Assembly: GCA_029066845.1 (NCBI GenBank)
Contig: JAIEFR010000022.1
Span: forward strand, 82,184 to 146,183
Source: Clostridia bacterium
Lineage (GTDB): Bacteria > Bacillota > Clostridia > Christensenellales > Borkfalkiaceae
Length of the DNA: 64,000 nt
Direction of reading: 5' to 3'
Part shown: positions 56,828-64,000 of the stretch, piece after piece
Numbering within the stretch: position 1 is the stretch's first letter
How the letters are laid out: the number at the start of each line of letters is the position of its first letter
The notes under the pieces: generated by a model
The model's database searches: none
What the model was told of the DNA's origin: nothing
What the model saw: the letters and a program-made list of their open reading frames with translations, nothing else
Position numbers and translations under genes: made by a program

Positions 56828-58327
56828 GTGAGCAGAAAACTCTACTTTGACAGTCAATACGGCCTTGAAACGTACGCGCTGTGCGAGGACGGCATTATGA
56901 CGGAATACTGCGCCGAGCGCGCGGCAACCGGCGCCGTTATAGGCAACATATACAAGGGCAGAGTGAGCAACGTTCTCAACGGAATGCAGGCGGCGTTTAT
57001 CGACTGCGGACTGGAAAGGCACTGCTATATTTCGGTTGCCGACCTTACCGCCGACAAGAGCAAGCTGGAAGGCGGAGAAATAGACATACCCCAGACCCTT
57101 AACCTGCACGAGGGCGACGAAATACTCGTTCAGATAACCAAGGCGGCGCAGGGCAAAAAGGGCGCAAAGGTAACCACCAACATTTCCTTCGTAGGCAAGT
57201 ATATCGTCTTTCTGCCCAACACTCCATTCGTCGGTGTTTCGGCAAAAATTTCCGACCACGAACTGCGCAAAAACCTTATGTTCAGCGCAAAGAAACAGCT
57301 CAAAGAAAATGAGGGGCTTGTCGTGCGCACCGCCGCGCCATACGCGGTAATCAGCGAAAAGATAGGCGAAATAAATTATTTCCGCAAGCTCTACCAAAAT
57401 ATTCTCGCGCACTTTAAAGAGGCGCCAGTTGGCGAGCTGCTTTACAGCGATTCCCCCCTGTTTATGCGCGTCCTGCGCGATATGATGATGAACGCGGGCG
57501 ACGAGATACACGTGGGCAACCACCGCCTTTACGAGGCGATTAAGGAGCTTGCGCTCACCTACACCTTCACCTCGCAGATACGCATCTACGAGCACGACCC
57601 GCGCACCGATATGTTCTTTTCCGAAGGCATATACGACCAGTTTGCAAAATCGCTTAGCCCCAAGGTGGAGCTTTCGAACGGCGCATACCTCATAATAGAC
57701 CGCACCGAAGCGCTGACTGTTATTGACGTGAACACGGGAAAATTCACGGGCGACGACAGTCTTGAACACACAGTTTACTGCACCAACGTTCTGGCGACGC
57801 GCGAGATTGCAAGGCAGGTCAAGCTGAGAAATCTGGGCGGGCTCTTCGTCGTGGACTTTATAGATATGACCGAGGAAAACCACAAAAAGGCAATCGTAGA
57901 CGAGCTGGAAAAGGCGCTGCGCGCGGACAAGGCGAAGTGCAAAGTACTGCCTATGTCCAAGTTCGGCCTAGTCGAATTTACGCGCAAGCGCACGGGCGTT
58001 GCTGCATCCGAGCTGATGCTTAAAAAATGCGATTCGTGCGGCGGCGCGGGTGAAATGCGCTCCCACGAAAACATACTTGCCGAATTCCGCGCAAGACTGC
58101 TGGACGTGCTTGCGGACGGTGCGGATACCGTCTGCGTGGATCTGAATTTCACGATTGCAAACAAGCTGATGAGCTATACCGCGCTCAAAGAAAACATTGC
58201 CGCGCTATATCCGCAGGCACGCGTGTATATAACCTTCCACCGCACATACCGCGAAACAAATATGTATTTCCGCAAAGTCAGCTCCCCCAGCTTTGCCCTT
58301 CCCGAAGGCACCGTGTTGTTGTATTAG
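56828..58327 (+). CDS. Ribonuclease E/G family protein
   Basis: S1-like GNIYKGRVSNVLNGMQAAFIDCGLERHCYISVADL; LTVIDVNTGKFTG; FVVDFIDM; GTG start. Confidence 0.92.
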   Translation: MSRKLYFDSQYGLETYALCEDGIMTEYCAERAATGAVIGNIYKGRVSNVLNGMQAAFIDCGLERHCYISVADLTADKSKLEGGEIDIPQTLNLHEGDEILVQITKAAQGKKGAKVTTNISFVGKYIVFLPNTPFVGVSAKISDHELRKNLMFSAKKQLKENEGLVVRTAAPYAVISEKIGEINYFRKLYQNILAHFKEAPVGELLYSDSPLFMRVLRDMMMNAGDEIHVGNHRLYEAIKELALTYTFTSQIRIYEHDPRTDMFFSEGIYDQFAKSLSPKVELSNGAYLIIDRTEALTVIDVNTGKFTGDDSLEHTVYCTNVLATREIARQVKLRNLGGLFVVDFIDMTEENHKKAIVDELEKALRADKAKCKVLPMSKFGLVEFTRKRTGVAASELMLKKCDSCGGAGEMRSHENILAEFRARLLDVLADGADTVCVDLNFTIANKLMSYTALKENIAALYPQARVYITFHRTYRETNMYFRKVSSPSFALPEGTVLLY

Positions 58328-58339
58328 AAAATGAATAAT

Positions 58340-58380
58340 AAAAAGCCCCGCGCACACCGTGCGCGGGGCTCTCTTTTTTT
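58340..58380. terminator. Rho-independent terminator between convergent genes
   Basis: AAAAAGCCCCGCGCACACCGTGCGCGGGGCTCTCTTTTTTT. Confidence 0.85.
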
Positions 58381-58382
58381 AT

Positions 58383-61300
58383 TTAATCCTTTTTGTCCGT
58401 GTCGTCGCCGAAGCCCAAATCGGTTACGGGGTCCGCGGGGGTGTAGAAGCCGCCGACGTCAAACACACGTCCGTCGTCAACCGGCATAGGTGCAACAAAG
58501 TTGCGCACAACCGTTCTGGGTGCAGGCGCGGGCGCACTTGCCTGTGCTGCCTGCGCGGGTTTTTTGGTCGTGTCTATCTTGGTGGTAGTCACAGTCGTCA
58601 TAACCGCGTCGGGAGGTACCTGCGCCGCAACGGGTGACGCACCGCTTTCCGTAGCCGCTGCCGCGGGGTTCTCTCTGCCGTCAAGCACTTTTATAACCGT
58701 CTTTTCAACAAGCTCGGTCAGCTTATCCAGTGTTATACCGGTAATACCCGAGGTCTGCTCTCCGCCTCGCAAAGCGTTTATATCACTGCGCATAACGGCG
58801 TTCTGTTCGGCACGCAAAGCCATTTCTCTTGCCGTCATTTCCGCCCTGATAGCCAGTTCCTTAGCCATATCCTGACTTGCTTTCATAGCCGCCATTTCGG
58901 CTTTGAGCTCGGCAATCTCGTTAGACGAAGCACCGCCGCCCATCGACATAGACTGACCGCCCATCTGAGGCATTCCCTGAGGCATCATCTGCGGCATAGG
59001 CTGAGGGATATACTGGGGCTGAGGCGCCGCCTGCGCCTGCGAAAGCCTTGCCATACGCTCCTCGCGTTCGAGGCGGCGTTCTTCGCGTTCGCGCTCCTCT
59101 TTTTCCAGTCTGCGCTGTTCGGCAAGCTCCGCCCTTTCGCGCTTCTTCTTAGCCGCACGCGCAATCAGCGCGATTATGGTTATGAGAAGTATTAGCGCAA
59201 CAACCGCAATGACTATCCACAGCCAGTTTGCTTTTAGGAATTTTACGATTTTTTCCCAGGTCGTCAGCTCTTTGGCAGGCGTGGTATAGCTGAACGATTT
59301 TACGGTATACTGCGCCGCGCTTGCGTCAAGCTCGAAGTTCTCGGTGTCGAGCAATTCAGCCTTAACGAAATACTGCGTTTCGTGCGCAAGGTCTTCCGCC
59401 GCTACCTCTTCCGTGCAAGCCTCGTCCTTATAGTACTTCAAAGCAACTATATCACTGAACGCGCCTATGTAACTCTCACTTGCGAATACGGGAAGTGCGC
59501 CGTCCTTCTTGGTCGCAGTAAGTACAGCTTTTGCAATGTTCCAGTCAACAGCCGCTTCGTTTGCTAAAAGCGTTACTTCGCCGTCATATACTGCCACAGC
59601 AAACACTTTTTTGCTCACTGCAGTTGCCGTAGCCCACTCGTAGTTTTCATAATCGTTCAGAGCGAACACCGCCTTATATGTGCCGACAACCGTACCGCTT
59701 TGCAGCTTGTCGGTGACGAAGGTCATAAGCGTTTCGTCATAGCCGTTGAAATCCGCCGCCTTGGGTTTTACCTCAACGCCCGTGTAGCTCAGACCACCCT
59801 TGAACGTAGGCAGAGCAACCTTTTCTTTCTCAACGCTAATCTCAACGAAAGTGCTGTATTCGTTGCCGTCCTCGTCCGTGTACTTGACGGTAATTTTCTG
59901 CAAACCGAACTTAAACATTCCGTCGTGCAGATTGTCGCAGGTCAGTTCGTAGTCTTCCGTCACGCTGTCGCCGCCCGTCGTATTGACGGTTACGGTCAAC
60001 GCCTTTTTCAAATCGTCAAGCGTATTCACAGTAGTGAATTTCGAGCCGTCCTCAACCTTTGCGGTAATGCCCAGAATACTTGCGTCCGTAATGGTCAGAG
60101 TTGCCGTCTTATCGCCAATACCGTTGTAATTTTCGGTATCCTCTACCGTGAACTTTGCGGTGAACTCGTAAGTTCCGATTTCGGTAAATTCCTTTCCGCT
60201 CTGATTCTTAACTTCATATTCAACCGTCACACCGTCGGGCAACGTTCCGCTAATCGTCAACGTGTGCGTTTTGCCGTCGTATGCCGCGGTTGCATCTTCG
60301 AACTTCACGCCCGACATATCCACGTCGGCTTTGGCAATGGTCAGGTTAATCGTTATATCCTGCGGCGTTGCGTGGTCCGCATTGGCATTGTTAAAGGATA
60401 CCACCGCACGGTAATCATCCGCACCGTTTGGCTTGCCGCTGACGGATACCCAGTTAGTGCCGTCATACTTTTCGTAAACGACTTTATCAACCGTTACGCC
60501 GTCTGGCAGGTCGGACACCGTAATTTCAACGTCACTGCCGTCATATGTTGCCGTGAAGCCGCTCGTAATATCGCCCGAAGCGTTCGCGCCGCCCGAAGCG
60601 GTTACACCCGTCATATCATAGAGCAACAGGTTGGTTATTTCAAGCTCTATTTCCTTGTCGCTGATGGCGTTGTAATTGGCGTTGTCCGCCGCATTGTTGA
60701 ACGCAAAGTGCGCCGTTACCTTGTACTTGCCCTTGACTGTGAAATCAATCGGGGCAGATTGCGCCGCGCCGCCGTTGTGCGAAGGGCTGGAATAGGTTAC
60801 GGTCACGCCGTTCGGCACGTTGGTTGCCGCTATGGAGTGCGCATTGCCGTCGTCATAGAATTGATTGCCCTTGAACTCAATCTTGTCAGCGTCGGGATAA
60901 TTTGCCTTGTTTATGGTAAGCGTGACGGTTATTTCGTCCTCGCCAGTGGCTATTTTGTAGTTATCGGTATCGTCGGGAACGTATTTGGCAATTATCTGAT
61001 ATTCGCCTGCGTTCTGCAAATCTGCCGCCGTTGCCGCAACCCACGCGTTGCTAGAATTCTTCTTTTTGTAGGTAATTGTCGGCGTAGCCGCAACGGTATC
61101 GCCGCCTGCATTCGTAACGTCGCCGCTCGTTGCAAATTCAACGGTAACGTTGGGGTCGTAGGTGAAAGTGTATGCACCGTTCGAACCCGTCACTCCCGTC
61201 GTGCTCGTCGAAAGCGAAACGCCCGACATATCAAGAGTGCCTTTTTCAATCGTAGGATAAATATCAAAGGTCTTACTCTTGTATTCTACGGTAAGGGTTA

Positions 61301-64000
61301 TAGGGTCGCCCGCTTTGAAAGTGCCCGTAACGTCAACGTCATTGGCTGCAACGGGCAGATAGTCTGAACCGCTGTAATTCCACTTTGCCGTAACGGTAAG
61401 GTTGCCCTTTATATCGTCCTTGGTTACGGGGTAGGTAAGGTGCGTGCCGTTATCGTTATATACGGCGGTAATATCCTCCACCGCGGAAGCAAGAACGGTG
61501 ATATTATCCAAAGTACCCGACTTGTTGGTAACGCTTGAATTGTTGGAGTTGCCCGTCGCCTGAATCTTTACCGTACCTGCGGCAAGCTTGCCTCCGCTTC
61601 CACCGCTGAGAATAATCAGCGAATAGTCACTGTCGGCAATATCTATCGTGGTGTTGTCGTTATCCGCATAGACGGCTTTGACCGTTATGTAATTCTTCAA
61701 CGAATAGTCGCCGTCGGCAAGAGTGAACGCATCGTAAATACTTTCGTCTACGGCAGTATCTTGACCGCTTTGGTCTTTAACTTTATTTATGGTAATTGCA
61801 AGATTTTTTACCGTCGCAACGTTATAGTTAATCTCTACCTTGGTGTCGTCGTTCTTATCGGTCAAGGATAAGTAATTGACTTGGTTTGCGGCGTTTGGCT
61901 CGAACTTCCAGTAATAGTACTTATCCGCCGTACTGGGGTTTTGGTTTTCGTGCCATTTCAGCGTACCCGGCGTGGCGTTTGCGTGAACGTTTTGAATATC
62001 GGGCAGTTTACCGCCGTTATCCGTAACGTACCGCTTAGCAGGCGCAGTTTTTACGTAGCCTATCGTAACGTTCGGCTTTATCCTGTCAACCGTTATCTTG
62101 AACGGTTTGTCGGTTGTCGTGCCGTCCATCCATTGATATTTGGTCTTATCCGCTAACTCCAGCGTTATAGTGTATTCGCCCGCATTTATTATCTTGGAAG
62201 TGCCGTCAGTGGTCTTATCCTCTTCCGTTGCACCAGTCAAAAAGCTCTTGTACTTGATTTCCTTTACTTTTACTATAGAAATATCGCAGTGCGTGCTCTT
62301 ATCTATCCACACGGGGTCCTTGGGAGTTACGCCGTCCACCGCTTTAAGGTTGAGGTTATCCAGCCAGTGCGAATGTGCGGAATTGTATTCCATTCCGCTT
62401 ATGTCCTGCGGAATTATTACGCCGTTCTGCGTATAGGTTGCGTAAACGCTTTCGGTTGCCATTACATTGGTTTGAGTGGTGTTTGCCGAAGTGAGCATTA
62501 CCGTAGGTATATAATCTTTATAGGTAACAGTAGAAGGCAGGGTAAATTCAACGACCTGCTCCGCAGTGCCTGCCGCCATTGTCGCAACTGCCTGATATGC
62601 AACCGAACCGTCGGTTGCGTTTCTATCCTGCAACAACAAGACGGCGTTGCCCGCCTTGCCCGAGGAATTTTTGAAAGTAACTTTAACTTTATTGTTTGCC
62701 GAAGTTATTATCGGCTTAAAGCCCGTATTGCTGAAACTTGAATCCTTTATGTAAAGCTTATATTCGGGCGTAGTCGTATTCGTTTCTCTTACGTCTGATA
62801 AGGTTGAGAATATATTATTACCGCTACTGCTTGCGTACACTACCTTTGACAAATCCAGAACGAATGCGGGGCGATAACCGTTTCTTTCGTTTGCACCTAC
62901 GCCATATGCTAAAGTGCCTTCATAAACTTGCGCTAACGCCGACTTCATAGTCGAAGCGTTATAGGTCAAACCGGCGCCTCTTAACCAATACCATTTTGCA
63001 CTGTTAGCGTTAAAACCTTTTCCTTCAAACCTGGTATTTGTGTCAAAATATCCGTAAAATCCCAATTTATAGCTATCTTCGATTATATCGCCGCTGCCGT
63101 CGTAATAACCGGAAGCCACGGCGGGGAACATCGCTTCAAGATAAGTTTTGCCGTTACTGTCAACGAAGCCGTACCTGCGGTTGTTCATATCCATATAATC
63201 GAGCATAAAAAGCTTATCGCCCGTAAGAGTTTCGGTTACGCCGTCGCTCGCGCTGAAGCTTACACTGAAATTATTATTGGCGTCGCTTACGCCCGTTTTG
63301 GTGTTTACAGGTGCTGCGCCTGCAGCTGCCGTATTGTATAAACTATCATTAGTTTTATATGTAGACGGATTAGTATAATATATATCGCCTTGGGTGCTAT
63401 TAACAGTTCTCCATACAGGATACGCATTTCTGAAATAATAGGCATCGTGACATTTAAGCTCGTCTACAGTCTGAACTGCCGATAGAGAATTCACGTCAAA
63501 AAGTTTATTTAATAATGAATCCTCATATCTTACCTCTATACCGCTAGTCGTAATATCTCCCGGTTCACAATTTAAAGATGCTACGTGACCGCCGACAAGA
63601 TTTGCTCTGGCAAGACTTGTGCCGTAAAATGCATAAGAAGTACACTGCGTATCCTGCCCGTACCCCTCAAAGAAAACATCTTCGGCGAAAAGCAAAAGGT
63701 TTTTGCCCTGACCGTATTTAGTATCGTTTTTTGCAAGAACGAGCCATTTTGTAGGCGCACCGTTGTAGCTGCCGAAGTAGACGTTTTCATTTTGTGCGCC
63801 CTGAACTTTATTTTCAAAGTTACTGTTTACTGTGCCCGTACTCGAATCGATACTCAATACGGAAGCGGAACCGTTTGCCGAAGCGGCGTTTGCGTTTATA
63901 CCGTCAGAGGTTTTAAAAAATGAAAAAACTGTGCCAAGACAGAGTCCTGCACAGAATATGGGCGTGAGTATATAAAGCAACGCGCGCTTTACGGCACTTT
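58383..64000 (-). CDS. Giant surface protein 2, paralog of 42719..48310 (5' end beyond window)
   Basis: Frame stays open past 63980 (SAVKRALLYILTPIFCAGLCLGTVFSFF signal peptide); same domain order; TM WLWIVIAVVALILLITIIALIA and a near-identical C-terminus RVFDVGGFYTPADPVTDLGF. Confidence 0.8.
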   Translation of the reverse strand, partial: SAVKRALLYILTPIFCAGLCLGTVFSFFKTSDGINANAASANGSASVLSIDSSTGTVNSNFENKVQGAQNENVYFGSYNGAPTKWLVLAKNDTKYGQGKNLLLFAEDVFFEGYGQDTQCTSYAFYGTSLARANLVGGHVASLNCEPGDITTSGIEVRYEDSLLNKLFDVNSLSAVQTVDELKCHDAYYFRNAYPVWRTVNSTQGDIYYTNPSTYKTNDSLYNTAAAGAAPVNTKTGVSDANNNFSVSFSASDGVTETLTGDKLFMLDYMDMNNRRYGFVDSNGKTYLEAMFPAVASGYYDGSGDIIEDSYKLGFYGYFDTNTRFEGKGFNANSAKWYWLRGAGLTYNASTMKSALAQVYEGTLAYGVGANERNGYRPAFVLDLSKVVYASSSGNNIFSTLSDVRETNTTTPEYKLYIKDSSFSNTGFKPIITSANNKVKVTFKNSSGKAGNAVLLLQDRNATDGSVAYQAVATMAAGTAEQVVEFTLPSTVTYKDYIPTVMLTSANTTQTNVMATESVYATYTQNGVIIPQDISGMEYNSAHSHWLDNLNLKAVDGVTPKDPVWIDKSTHCDISIVKVKEIKYKSFLTGATEEDKTTDGTSKIINAGEYTITLELADKTKYQWMDGTTTDKPFKITVDRIKPNVTIGYVKTAPAKRYVTDNGGKLPDIQNVHANATPGTLKWHENQNPSTADKYYYWKFEPNAANQVNYLSLTDKNDDTKVEINYNVATVKNLAITINKVKDQSGQDTAVDESIYDAFTLADGDYSLKNYITVKAVYADNDNTTIDIADSDYSLIILSGGSGGKLAAGTVKIQATGNSNNSSVTNKSGTLDNITVLASAVEDITAVYNDNGTHLTYPVTKDDIKGNLTVTAKWNYSGSDYLPVAANDVDVTGTFKAGDPITLTVEYKSKTFDIYPTIEKGTLDMSGVSLSTSTTGVTGSNGAYTFTYDPNVTVEFATSGDVTNAGGDTVAATPTITYKKKNSSNAWVAATAADLQNAGEYQIIAKYVPDDTDNYKIATGEDEITVTLTINKANYPDADKIEFKGNQFYDDGNAHSIAATNVPNGVTVTYSSPSHNGGAAQSAPIDFTVKGKYKVTAHFAFNNAADNANYNAISDKEIELEITNLLLYDMTGVTASGGANASGDITSGFTATYDGSDVEITVSDLPDGVTVDKVVYEKYDGTNWVSVSGKPNGADDYRAVVSFNNANADHATPQDITINLTIAKADVDMSGVKFEDATAAYDGKTHTLTISGTLPDGVTVEYEVKNQSGKEFTEIGTYEFTAKFTVEDTENYNGIGDKTATLTITDASILGITAKVEDGSKFTTVNTLDDLKKALTVTVNTTGGDSVTEDYELTCDNLHDGMFKFGLQKITVKYTDEDGNEYSTFVEISVEKEKVALPTFKGGLSYTGVEVKPKAADFNGYDETLMTFVTDKLQSGTVVGTYKAVFALNDYENYEWATATAVSKKVFAVAVYDGEVTLLANEAAVDWNIAKAVLTATKKDGALPVFASESYIGAFSDIVALKYYKDEACTEEVAAEDLAHETQYFVKAELLDTENFELDASAAQYTVKSFSYTTPAKELTTWEKIVKFLKANWLWIVIAVVALILLITIIALIARAAKKKRERAELAEQRRLEKEEREREERRLEREERMARLSQAQAAPQPQYIPQPMPQMMPQGMPQMGGQSMSMGGGASSNEIAELKAEMAAMKASQDMAKELAIRAEMTAREMALRAEQNAVMRSDINALRGGEQTSGITGITLDKLTELVEKTVIKVLDGRENPAAAATESGASPVAAQVPPDAVMTTVTTTKIDTTKKPAQAAQASAPAPAPRTVVRNFVAPMPVDDGRVFDVGGFYTPADPVTDLGFGDDTDKKD

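Noticed and set aside
56771-57883. 370-aa minus-strand ORF opposite RNase E/G
   Set aside because: Antisense to a well-conserved RNase E/G gene.
59700-61367. 555-aa plus-strand ORF opposite giant surface protein 2
   Set aside because: Same antisense artefact caused by a biased codon pattern on the coding strand.

Overview
The window is about 64 kb of chromosomal DNA, probably from an uncultured clostridial-type Bacillota (AddAB, L10 leader, NiaR-like regulator, collagen-like and Ig-like surface proteins). No rRNA, tRNA, CRISPR array, transposase or prophage was recognised. Core genes: leuB (partial), a YggS/PLPBP protein, nadB-nadC-nadR, addB-addA, thrC, an aminotransferase, a feo operon (two feoA, feoB, and a 57-aa Cys-rich protein missing from the ORF track), rpmG (also missing from the track)-secE-nusG-rplK-rplA, rplJ-rplL behind an L10-leader/attenuator, a SecB-like protein and RNase E/G. 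Accessory genes: a TetR-ABC exporter, a P-type ATPase, a pectate lyase lipoprotein, paired small membrane proteins and lipoproteins, a run of secreted proteins, a four-gene ABC module inserted between rplA and rplJ, and two paralogous ~1860-aa surface proteins with conserved cytoplasmic tails. Strongest candidates for undescribed biology: (1) a three-promoter regulon. GTTTACAT elements occur at 22-bp spacing, at one fixed distance from the -10 box, upstream of two secreted-protein genes and the ABC module. A BcrR-like membrane-anchored XRE regulator overlaps one site. (2) A promoter / ~108-nt nested-stem RNA / antiterminator / terminator leader in front of a giant surface protein, which looks like a riboswitch or attenuator and does not match a class I recognise. 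(3) The giant surface proteins, whose single-pass C-terminal tails end in a near-identical intracellular motif. All assignments come from reading the sequence; no database search was run.
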